From: an uncultured Prevotella sp.
GTDB taxonomy: Bacteria; Bacteroidota; Bacteroidia; Bacteroidales; Bacteroidaceae
Direction: 5' to 3'
Length of the DNA: 64,000 nucleotides
NCBI GenBank assembly: GCA_937907705.1
Contig: CALCVP010000072.1
Location: 62,001 to 126,000 of the forward strand
Below are positions 9,277 to 17,533 of the stretch, one piece after another (the first letter of the stretch is position 1; each line of letters opens with the position of its first letter). The notes below the pieces were generated by a model, which made no database searches, had not been told where the DNA came from, and saw only the letters and a program-made list of their open reading frames with translations. The position numbers and the translations under genes are program-made.

Positions 9277-9441
9277 ATGAAAAAGTATGTTTGCGATGTA
9301 TGTGGATACATTTATGATCCAGCAGTAGGCGACCCTGACAATGGCATTGAGCCGGGAACAGCATTTGAAGACCTTCCGGATGACTGGGTATGTCCACTCT
9401 GCGGCGTAGGTAAAGAAGACTTTTCGCCAGTGGAAGAGTAG
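9277..9441 (+). CDS. Rubredoxin
   Basis: A 54-residue single-iron electron carrier. The two knuckles CDVCGYIYDP and CPLCGVGKEDF supply the four Cys ligands, with the PDDWVC segment between. The start at 9277 is favoured over the in-frame ATGs upstream because it gives the standard rubredoxin N-terminus (MKKYVCDVCG) and has an AAAGGAG Shine-Dalgarno sequence a few bases upstream, which is unusual in this genome. The gene stands alone with its own terminator. A role in oxidative-stress electron transfer is the usual one in anaerobes. Confidence 0.96.
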   Translation: MKKYVCDVCGYIYDPAVGDPDNGIEPGTAFEDLPDDWVCPLCGVGKEDFSPVEE

Positions 9442-9469
9442 GATTTTATCCTTTACCGGTATCAATACA

Positions 9470-9510
9470 AGTGGCAGCAAAGTGGTATAACATCTCTTTG
9501 CTGCCACTTT
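9470..9510 (+). terminator. Rubredoxin terminator
   Basis: A perfect 14-bp stem (9470-9483 with 9497-9510) with a 13-nt loop, followed by TTGGG, 28 bp after the rubredoxin stop. Confidence 0.8.
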
Positions 9511-9642
9511 TGGGCTTTGGCAAAATATTCTATCCTCTTTTGAAAATTCTTAAAAGAAGAGGAGAGATTATTTTTTTAAGAAACCAAGAATTGTCTTGTG
9601 ATTTATAAAATATATGTTTGCAAGTCATTGCCTTGCATGTTG

Positions 9643-11361
9643 TTAGCGCACAATTACTTTAGAAGTACGTACAGTTCCATCTGATAATGTTTCAATCTTG
9701 ATATTTACACCATGTGCAGGAATGGACAAAGTACGACCACTTAGGTCAGTATAGATAACACAGCTGACAGGAGCAGACGTGCTGATAGAAGGCTTGCTGA
9801 TACCTGTACCGTCTACATAATACCATTCGACTGGGGATTCGTAACGTTTGCTTCCATCCTTGTATATAGTCTTTATGCCCACTTTATTGAATCCAGTAGT
9901 ATAGAAATTAACTATATGTTTGTCGCCATAAGATTTTACGGCATTGCCACTGTAAGTGTAAGGTACATCTGTTATGTCTTCAGTAAACTCTGGGTACTCG
10001 TCTGAAGTGAAAGTGAAGAGTTCGTCGTCGAAGTAAAGATTGTAATAGATGTTATTAGGATTGAGATATACATCATCGGTACTCATACAGCTGAGATAAA
10101 ATTGTATGGTACCAAGACCGTACTGTTCATCATAGTTCATGAAGTAATAGAAATATGCATTTTCGGGAGTTCCAGGCTTCTGTATCCAAGGTTGCATGGA
10201 GGGACAACTGAAGAAACCTGATAATCCATGCACATCGTGAATTCCTCTATTAATGATGAATCCGTCACTACTACTAAGTTTTCTATTGCTGGGATCATAG
10301 TCAAAAACAATGTCTTTGACCATGTATATACTGTCATAGGAATAGCCTAGACTTGAATCATAGACGTTTTCGAAATCTGCGGGCGTAAAGAATGCATGTG
10401 CATTGTTTACAGTATCGACACCTAAATACTGCAAGTCAGAGAATGTAACCTTATTACCGTTTATATGACCTTTGGCCCATCCGTTAGATGTCCCATCGAT
10501 GAAGCCACCAATATAAACGTCATCACCTTCAAAAGCTATTTTTCCTAAGCCGTAATCACGTTTAACAGTTCCTGCCCAACCGAATACAGCTGTCTGCACG
10601 GAAGTCGAATTTGACGGTGCGTAAATAGGTCTTTCAAACTTGGAAACCTCTTCGGTCATATCGCCATAACCTGTCCATACACCGTTTTCTGCAGTTCCCA
10701 AACCAATCAATATATCTTGATCTACTAAGAGCAACGAATCGTTACGTAATATAAATTTGATACTTTGTGTCGTTTCATCGGGCGCATAAGTATTGACAGT
10801 CTTGCCATCTTGTTCCACATTTTTTAATATCATGCGCCAGATGCTGAAGTAATCGGTACTCCCTTCCGCTTTCCCAGCTTGAGAATAAATAGTTTGCGGA
10901 AAGTTGAAAACGATTGTATCGCCCTGTGCTTTCTCGCCTTTTACCCAATAATTGGATGCAAATGTACTCAACATGTTTTTGACATATATTGAGCCGTCAT
11001 CGCCTTTTACTACATCAATGGCACCACCATCTTTGGTACTGGGGAAGACATATCCTACAAAAGCCAAATAACCATCAGCTCTCTGATACCAATTCTTGCA
11101 TAGAGTACCTGCTGGTTGCTCTGTAATAATGGTATTATTGCCAGCTGCTGCACGATGCATTGTGCTGAGAGTTGAATTTTGTGACATGCCGATTCCTGAT
11201 AGTTCAACTGGTGCAATGCGATGTTTCATCATTCTCTCAGCATCAGATTGTGATGTTGTCGCATCTGATGGTCTTTTTACACTTAGTTGCATTGATGGCT
11301 TTTGGGCAGAAACCGATGCGGCAAAAATAGCTGCCGCCATTGTCAAGTACATTTTTTTCAT
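9643..11361 (-). CDS. Secreted protein with T9SS-type sorting domain, paralogue A
   Basis: A 572-residue exported protein I cannot assign to a characterised family. It has a signal peptide (MKKMYLTMAAAIFAASVSAQ), a variable Ser/Thr-rich segment to about residue 75, a long beta-rich middle with aromatic and Gly/Asp turns, and a C-terminal ~80-residue region ending VIYTDLSGRTL...DGTVRTSKVIVR, the form of a type A T9SS sorting signal. No catalytic motif is evident. It is a close paralogue of the gene at 14106-15821, with the same domain plan, the same start and end and related 3' flanks; this copy uses noticeably more A/T at silent positions. A -7-like TATTTTTG lies on the minus strand at 11435-11442. 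Confidence 0.85.
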   Translation of the reverse strand: MKKMYLTMAAAIFAASVSAQKPSMQLSVKRPSDATTSQSDAERMMKHRIAPVELSGIGMSQNSTLSTMHRAAAGNNTIITEQPAGTLCKNWYQRADGYLAFVGYVFPSTKDGGAIDVVKGDDGSIYVKNMLSTFASNYWVKGEKAQGDTIVFNFPQTIYSQAGKAEGSTDYFSIWRMILKNVEQDGKTVNTYAPDETTQSIKFILRNDSLLLVDQDILIGLGTAENGVWTGYGDMTEEVSKFERPIYAPSNSTSVQTAVFGWAGTVKRDYGLGKIAFEGDDVYIGGFIDGTSNGWAKGHINGNKVTFSDLQYLGVDTVNNAHAFFTPADFENVYDSSLGYSYDSIYMVKDIVFDYDPSNRKLSSSDGFIINRGIHDVHGLSGFFSCPSMQPWIQKPGTPENAYFYYFMNYDEQYGLGTIQFYLSCMSTDDVYLNPNNIYYNLYFDDELFTFTSDEYPEFTEDITDVPYTYSGNAVKSYGDKHIVNFYTTGFNKVGIKTIYKDGSKRYESPVEWYYVDGTGISKPSISTSAPVSCVIYTDLSGRTLSIPAHGVNIKIETLSDGTVRTSKVIVR

Positions 11362-11945
11362 AAGCTAATCCTTTTATGTGAATTTACATTATGCTTTATT
11401 GATAAGTATAATTATGTCTAATTGTTATTCTTTGCAAAAATATATAATAAAAAGATTATATAAAAATAAATTCTACAATAAAATGTAATTTATGTATTAT
11501 TTTTTACAAATTAAGGTTCAACTTGTATGGAAATGCATGGAATATGTTGTATTCTTATGAATAAGAACGGTGAATACAAATCAATAAGTTTACGATTTCT
11601 TTGAAATGGAAGTAAAAGAATTACTATCTGTAAAATGTATTGTAAGGAAAATCCTTTCAATGAAGTTCATAAATGTAGTTATTGCCATGCGATGTGATAC
11701 CATTGTTGAAGAAAGGTTGAAGGTATGTTTTTCGTCCGTAGAAAGGTATGTATTTATCCGTTACTTGGTATAAAATAAGAGATAATAGTGATGCATTAAA
11801 TATCTTGCTGCCACTTGTTGGCTTTGACAAAGTAGTGTATGCATGCTTAATGCAGACTACGGTCATAAACAAGAAAAGAGTGTATGCCCCTGACAAAGGA
11901 CACGCACTCTCTTGCATATTATGGTATGGTCATGAATGAGCAGAC
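11362..11945. other. 584-bp AT-rich gene-free gap
   Basis: No convincing gene. 11362-11660 is very AT-rich and includes the upstream region of paralogue A. 11808-11840 resembles, on the same strand, the right arm and flank of the rubredoxin terminator (9496-9528), in about 25 of 31 positions, suggesting an old duplication remnant. A weak hairpin at 11877-11910 may terminate the gene at 11946. Short ORFs here look non-coding. Confidence 0.5.
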
Positions 11946-13814
11946 TTACTTTCTGAGAAATACCTTTACGGTCTTGTTGTTGGACATCTTCACAAGGTTC
12001 AACCCGCGTTGCATGTTTGGCAGACGCTGACCGGCTATGTTGTACACCTCAGAAGGTGTATCCGTGGCAGAAGTGTTAACCGTGGAGATGCCCGTAACAT
12101 CGCCTTCAGCCTTTACAGCAGCCTTGGCAGCGTTTACGATGGTGCCGTCAGCAGCACAAACCAATACAACGGCACGCAGGTTCTTGGTGCTTTGCACAAG
12201 CGATTCGCCTGAAGTGTTGACCGCAGCAGACAGGTCAAAGGTATAAGATAATTTGGCTTCTTCATCCTCAACATAGCTGTCTTTCAGCGCAGCATTGTTG
12301 CCGCCAAGGCGTGAGGTAGCTATGATTACATCAGGGAAGTAAATGCCTTCCACCTTGCTTGCACCGTTGTAGAAAGGCTCAAACTCTTCTTCCGGGAAAG
12401 TCTCTGCACCACCGTAGGCACCGTTTGCATAGTAGTTGGACTGTGTCCAGCTGCTGCCTGTGCCGTGCAAGCTGTCTGATACGAGCACAAACTCAACGTT
12501 GTAGCCCTTGGTTTCCAACTCTTTTACGAATGTAAGGTTTGCATTGACACTTACTTTAGCCTTGTCTTTTGACAAAGTTGCAGTGGCATCAGCTACAACA
12601 GGGGTAAACTGGTCGCACATGAGCTTCCATATTTGGTCTATGCCAAAGCCGGAATTGGAGTTGCCATAATAGGCATCGGTTTCAACTTTACGGTCAAGGA
12701 AAGCTGCGGGGAAGCCTGATACGTCAGACGGGAATGAGGCACTGCTCATGATTTCCATAGCATCGCCATTGTGATAAGATATGCCGATGAAGTCGTCTGG
12801 ATATAGCTTGTTCATCACTTCCAGTCCAACCAGGCCACGTGGACAGAAGCCGCACCATGTTCCCGTGTACTCTTCTACTACTGCTCTGTGCTTAGGCATC
12901 TTGGTAAAGGCATAGAGAGAACCATCCATCTCTGCTTTGGTAGGGTTGGCTTTGCCGTTGACCGCAGTCAATTTTACACTTACCTTGTGTCCGCCTTTCG
13001 CATTAGGAACAGGTATCGACAGTGCAATCGTTCCAGGAGCTTTATACACAGGTTCTACCGGAGTGTCCAAATCAAGGTGCTGGGCAGCCTTGGTGTCGTC
13101 TATGGTGTATTCATAGTCTACAGATTTTACGCCATTATAGCCATGGTTTTCAAATTCAACATTGACATCGACATTTTGTCCTGTCTGGGCAATCAAGTCC
13201 AATTTAGTGGTTGACACTTCAATGGCATCAGCCAGTGCGCCACCCAATAAGGCTGAAATAGCGGCACTGCCTTTGGCAGAATAGTCCATCCAAGAACGGT
13301 AAGTGCTTGACGAATGGACAAAGAAACCACCGTCAGTAACGGTTGTAGACAATATAACAGGGGTACGTGCAGTGCCTTCATTCTTGGCCGCTTTGAACGA
13401 ATAGCCCAAGTAGATAGAGTCAGATGTGATGGTATAAGGCTCTGCAAAGGTTACCGTTATGGTATCAGCATCTATCGTAACGTCTTGCGACAGAATGTCG
13501 GGAACATTGATTTTCTTACCATTTACCTTCTCTAATTTCAGCTCTTTGCTGAGCCATACCTTCAAGTCTGTGATGTTATTCTTTGATTTGAACGGTATAG
13601 TAAGGCTCTTGATGGTCATTCCTTTCAGGTCAGAACCTGTCAATAAAGTGGCCACATCATAGGTTTCTGCCTTTTTGGTGCCAAAGTTGGTGGTCGCAAC
13701 ACCGCCACTTGTGCGGTTGAATACAATGTCGCCAGTGTCAGCAAGAGCCGCTGTCGGCAACAGTCCGAAACTGAATAAGGTAACGAGCGCTATATTTTTG
13801 ATGGGATTTTCCAT
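11946..13814 (-). CDS. Exported Omp28/thioredoxin-fold protein with T9SS-like sorting domain
   Basis: About 622 residues from the chosen start at 13814, whose first residues (MENPIKNIALVTLFSFG) form a signal peptide; an ATG 16 codons earlier would bury it. The N-terminal half looks like beta-sandwich repeats. Around the middle, VVEEYTGTWCGFCPRGLVGLE is a thioredoxin-like CxxC followed by ISYHNGD and SGFPAAFLDR, the pattern of the Omp28 family of surface-exposed thioredoxin-fold proteins. The tail EVYNIAGQRL...KTVKVFLRK is a sorting-domain form. It sits between two copies of a paralogous secreted protein in the same direction. A disulfide-handling or redox role on the surface is plausible but inferred. 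Confidence 0.8.
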   Translation of the reverse strand: MENPIKNIALVTLFSFGLLPTAALADTGDIVFNRTSGGVATTNFGTKKAETYDVATLLTGSDLKGMTIKSLTIPFKSKNNITDLKVWLSKELKLEKVNGKKINVPDILSQDVTIDADTITVTFAEPYTITSDSIYLGYSFKAAKNEGTARTPVILSTTVTDGGFFVHSSSTYRSWMDYSAKGSAAISALLGGALADAIEVSTTKLDLIAQTGQNVDVNVEFENHGYNGVKSVDYEYTIDDTKAAQHLDLDTPVEPVYKAPGTIALSIPVPNAKGGHKVSVKLTAVNGKANPTKAEMDGSLYAFTKMPKHRAVVEEYTGTWCGFCPRGLVGLEVMNKLYPDDFIGISYHNGDAMEIMSSASFPSDVSGFPAAFLDRKVETDAYYGNSNSGFGIDQIWKLMCDQFTPVVADATATLSKDKAKVSVNANLTFVKELETKGYNVEFVLVSDSLHGTGSSWTQSNYYANGAYGGAETFPEEEFEPFYNGASKVEGIYFPDVIIATSRLGGNNAALKDSYVEDEEAKLSYTFDLSAAVNTSGESLVQSTKNLRAVVLVCAADGTIVNAAKAAVKAEGDVTGISTVNTSATDTPSEVYNIAGQRLPNMQRGLNLVKMSNNKTVKVFLRK

Positions 13815-14105
13815 ATTAAACTGTTTTTTAGAAATGGTGGAACGGTTTGTCTTAAATGTCAAAACAGCCTTTGAAAGGGGGTTGACCTACGTTCTGAAGT
13901 GGTTCGAACTATTGTTTAAAGTGCTTTAAATTACTTTTCAAAGCTGTTCAACCAGTTTTTGGGAATAGTAGAAATGGCTTTCTAACAATAATAAACCGTC
14001 TTTTGAAAGTTGTTAAAAGAAGAGGCGTGCCCGTTCTTTTCAAAAAACTAAGGAACGCCTCATAGTTTATAAAATATCTGTCTGCAAGTTATCGTTTGCG
14101 TGTTG

Positions 14106-15821
14106 TTAGCGTACGATTACCTTTGAAGTGCGCACTGTACCGTCAGACAAGGTCTCGCTCTTGATATTCACGCCGTGGGCAGGAGCAGACAATCTGCGGC
14201 CACTGAGGTCGGTGTAAGTAACGCGGTTGACAGGAGCTGAGCTGCTGACAGTGGGCTTGCTGATGCCCGTAGCGTCTACATAGTACCACTCAATAGGTGA
14301 TTCATAGCGCTTGTCTCCATCCTTATAGATAGTCTTTACGCCCAATTTCTCAAATCCGGTGGTATAGAAATAGACGATATGATTGTCGCCGTCAGAGGTT
14401 ACATCAGAGCCTACATAGCCGTAAGGCACGTCTGTTACGTCTTCAGTGAACTCTGGATACTCGTCAGGAGTAAAGGTGAAGAGGTCGTCATCGAAGTAAA
14501 GATTGTAGTATATCTTGTCAGGATTGAGGTATTCACCATCGGTACTGATACGGCTGAGGTAGAACTGTACGCCACCATAACCATACTCTTCATCGTAGTT
14601 CATGAAGTCATAGAAGTACGCATTTTGTGGAGTTCCCGGCTTCTCTATCCAAGGTTTGACGGTAGGAGTAAAGAAGTCTGCCAATGCATACACATCATTG
14701 ATGCCTTGATTGACTATAAATCCTTCATCACTGCTTATCTTCTTGGCTGTTACATCATAGTCAAATACAACGTCTTTCACCACATATACGCTGTCGTAAG
14801 TATAGTCATAGTCTGGGTCATAGATGCTCTTGCGACCTGCGGGAGCAAAGAATACGTGTGCATTGTTGACTGTATCGACGCCTAAATACTGCGAACCGGA
14901 GAATGTAACCTTGTTACCGTTGACATGACCTTTTGCCCATCCGTCGGGTGCTCCATCTGTAATGCCGCCTATGTACACGTTATCGCCTTCAAAAGCAATC
15001 TTTCCCAAGCGGTAGTCAAGGCTGTCTCCGCCTTCAAAACTGAATATTGCTGTCACTGCAGCAGAAGGATCAGAGGGAGCGTTAATGGGCTGTTCAAACT
15101 TAGATACCTCTTCGGTTAAATCGCCGTAACCTGTCCATGCTCCGTCTTCTGCACTTCCCAAGCCAATCAATATGTCTTTATCAGTCAAAATCAAGGAGTC
15201 GTTGCGCAGTACGAACTTGACAGTCTGGGTTGTCTCATCGGGCACATACGTGGTGTAGCTTTGACCATCTTGCTCCACGTCTTTCAGTACCATACGCCAA
15301 AGGCTGTAATAATCGGTGCTTCCCTCTGTATCGCCTTCTTGTGAATAGACGGGCTGCGGGAAGTTGAAAGCAATGGTATCGCCTTGTGCTTTCTCGCCTT
15401 TCACCCAGTAGTTGGCAGCAAATGTACTCAACAAGTTCTTTACATACACTGAACCATCATCGGCTTTCACTACATCAATGGCTGCACCGTCGGTAGCATT
15501 TGTGAATACATAGCCCCAGAAAACCATGTAACCGTCAGCTCTCTGATACCAATTTTTGTAGAGGGTACCGGCTGGTTGATCTGTGATAATGGTGTTGTTG
15601 TCGGCAGCTGCACGGCGCATCGTGCTGAAAGGTGAACTTTGCGACATGCCGATACCTGAGAGTTTGACAGGTGCGATGCTGCGTTTCATCATCTTTTCAG
15701 CATCAGATTGCAAGGCTGTTGCGCTTGACGGTTTGTTCACACTTAGTTTAACCAAAGGTTTCTGGGCAGAAACCGATGCGGCAAAAAGGGCTGCCGCCAT
15801 TGTTAAGTACATCTTCTTCAT
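14106..15821 (-). CDS. Secreted protein with T9SS-type sorting domain, paralogue B
   Basis: A 571-residue partner of the protein at 9643-11361, with matching signal peptide (MKKMYLTMAAALFAASVSAQ), domain plan and C-terminal sorting region ending in the same DGTVRTSKVIVR. Most positions are identical; differences concentrate in the Ser/Thr-rich N-terminal segment and in surface-like stretches of the middle. Silent sites are more G/C-rich than in paralogue A. Function unknown; no enzyme motif seen. The 3' flanks of both copies share an AAAAGAAGAGG element and the ATAAAATAT/TTGCAAGT stretch, so the duplication included downstream DNA. Confidence 0.85.
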   Translation of the reverse strand: MKKMYLTMAAALFAASVSAQKPLVKLSVNKPSSATALQSDAEKMMKRSIAPVKLSGIGMSQSSPFSTMRRAAADNNTIITDQPAGTLYKNWYQRADGYMVFWGYVFTNATDGAAIDVVKADDGSVYVKNLLSTFAANYWVKGEKAQGDTIAFNFPQPVYSQEGDTEGSTDYYSLWRMVLKDVEQDGQSYTTYVPDETTQTVKFVLRNDSLILTDKDILIGLGSAEDGAWTGYGDLTEEVSKFEQPINAPSDPSAAVTAIFSFEGGDSLDYRLGKIAFEGDNVYIGGITDGAPDGWAKGHVNGNKVTFSGSQYLGVDTVNNAHVFFAPAGRKSIYDPDYDYTYDSVYVVKDVVFDYDVTAKKISSDEGFIVNQGINDVYALADFFTPTVKPWIEKPGTPQNAYFYDFMNYDEEYGYGGVQFYLSRISTDGEYLNPDKIYYNLYFDDDLFTFTPDEYPEFTEDVTDVPYGYVGSDVTSDGDNHIVYFYTTGFEKLGVKTIYKDGDKRYESPIEWYYVDATGISKPTVSSSAPVNRVTYTDLSGRRLSAPAHGVNIKSETLSDGTVRTSKVIVR

Positions 15822-16207
15822 AAGCTAATCCTTTCTTTTAGATTTGCTATTTGGCTCTTAAAAGTATATATTACTAACGAATTGTTATCGTTTGCAAATA
15901 TAAGTAATAAGATGGTAGATTCCAAGCATTTTTCTTAAAAACATGCAATTTTACCTATTTTTTTTAATATCAAGTTTGCTTTTTGACTATTTTTTTATTG
16001 TTTACATTATTATATATAGATATAAAGGTGCTTTTATTTGTCAATAGGTTATTGTTTCTGCTAAATTCAATACAAACCGTTACAGTGTTGAACACTATAC
16101 TATGAAGAAAAGTTTTTACGGTGTTGAACAGGTAATTTTATACTTGAAAATGCTTTGATGGCATGTTTTTTGCTATGCTTTAACAATAAACACTAAACAA
16201 CAAGTAT
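15822..16207. other. Divergent intergenic region upstream of paralogue B and the GTPase gene
   Basis: A 386-bp AT-rich gap. The minus-strand half carries the promoter given separately. On the plus side a weaker TATACTTG element at about 16140 could serve the GTPase gene. No repeat or ORF was seen. Confidence 0.5.
15895..15925 (-). promoter_or_regulatory. Promoter for paralogue B
   Basis: On the minus strand, TTG (15923-15925), a 20-bp spacer and TATATTTG (15895-15902), 74 bp upstream of the start codon. Confidence 0.7.
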
Positions 16208-17344
16208 ATGAATAATATGGAAACGCCTGTGCTTTTGCTGACAGGTTACTTAGGAAGTGGAAAGACAACACTGCTTAACAGAATATTGTCTAACGAGAAA
16301 GGAATAAAGTTTGCAGTCATAGTAAATGATATTGGCGAGGTAAACATAGATGCTACCCTTATCCAACAGGGTGGTGTTGTGGGTCAGAAAGACGACAGCT
16401 TGGTAGCTCTTCAGAACGGATGTATCTGCTGTACGCTGAAGATGGACCTTGTGCAGCAGTTGAGCGACATTGTTTCCCAGCATCGTTTTGACTATATTGT
16501 GATAGAGGCAAGCGGCATTTGCGAGCCTGCTCCGATAGCTCAATCTATCAGTGTTTACCCAAAGATGTATCCTAATTTGGCTAAAGACGGTGTGGCAAAG
16601 CTGGATGCTATCGTTACGGTAGTGGATGCCTTGCGCTTGCGCGACGAGTTTGCCGAGGGCAATGACCTTACAAAGGGCAACCTTGATGAGGACGATTTGG
16701 CCAGCTTGGTGATACAACAGGTAGAGTTCTGCAATATGATTTTGCTGAACAAAGCTGACGAGGTAGGCCCTGAGGAGTTGGCTCGTATCAAGGCTATTCT
16801 GCACCAGCTGCAGCCTAAAGCAGAGATTTTGCCTTGCAACTATGGTGATGTGGATTTGGATAAGCTGCTGAACACCCATTTGTTTGATTTTGAGAAGGTG
16901 GCTACTTCTGCCCGTTGGATTGAGGCAGTAGAGGGAGACGAGCATGACCTTGAGAACGAAGACGAGGGCGAAGCCTTGGAGTATGGTATCGGTACCTTTG
17001 TATATTACCGCCGTAAGCCTATCGACATGAACAAGTTTGACTACATTGTGGCCAAGAAGTGGCCTAAGAGTGTTATCAGATGCAAGGGCTTGTGCTATTT
17101 CAAAGGTGAGGAAGACACCTGCTATGTGTTTGAACAGGCAGGCAAGCAAGTGTCGTTGCGCAATGCCGGACAGTGGTATGCCACGATGCCTAAGGATGAA
17201 CTGGAAGAGTTTAAGAAGCAAAACCCCGGCATACTTCGCGACTGGGACGATACCTATGGCGACCGTATGCAGAAATTGGTGTTCATAGGTCAGGACATGA
17301 ACCGTGAAGAGATAGAGAAAGAGTTGGACTATTGCTTGGAGTAA
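16208..17344 (+). CDS. COG0523-family GTPase (CobW/YjiA-like metallochaperone)
   Basis: A 378-residue cytosolic P-loop GTPase expected to deliver a metal, most often zinc, to client proteins. Seen: Walker A GYLGSGKTTLL near the N-terminus, the family's metal-binding GCICC motif, the Walker B-type stretch YIVIEASGICEP, the guanine-specificity motif LNKADEV, and an acidic linker before the C-terminal CobW domain (GTFVYYRRKPIDMNKF...KGLCYFKGEE). No cobalamin, nitrile-hydratase or zinc-transport genes are beside it, so its client cannot be named. It is monocistronic, with its own terminator. Confidence 0.9.
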   Translation: MNNMETPVLLLTGYLGSGKTTLLNRILSNEKGIKFAVIVNDIGEVNIDATLIQQGGVVGQKDDSLVALQNGCICCTLKMDLVQQLSDIVSQHRFDYIVIEASGICEPAPIAQSISVYPKMYPNLAKDGVAKLDAIVTVVDALRLRDEFAEGNDLTKGNLDEDDLASLVIQQVEFCNMILLNKADEVGPEELARIKAILHQLQPKAEILPCNYGDVDLDKLLNTHLFDFEKVATSARWIEAVEGDEHDLENEDEGEALEYGIGTFVYYRRKPIDMNKFDYIVAKKWPKSVIRCKGLCYFKGEEDTCYVFEQAGKQVSLRNAGQWYATMPKDELEEFKKQNPGILRDWDDTYGDRMQKLVFIGQDMNREEIEKELDYCLE

Positions 17345-17429
17345 CAGCAACAGTATCTATTAATTGGTTGGTACTTCCTGTTATATAAAAGAATAGACAA
17401 CAACTTGAAAACCAATTTGTTTTATACAC

Positions 17430-17465
17430 GAAAGCCTTGGACTGAGAAGTTGGTCCAAGGCTTTC
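17430..17465. terminator. Terminator of the COG0523 gene
   Basis: A perfect 12-bp stem (17430-17441 with 17454-17465) followed by TTTAT. It lies between convergent genes, so it may also stop PL11 transcripts. Confidence 0.8.
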
Positions 17466-17533
17466 TTTATATCTTCGGCTATTGTATCAGCATGTCGTTT
17501 CTGTCGTTTTTCATGCAGAATGGCTGCTGTTGC

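Noticed and set aside
11748..11939. Short plus-strand ORF in the gap after paralogue A
   Set aside because: It includes a duplicated terminator fragment and a hairpin, and has no recognisable protein features.
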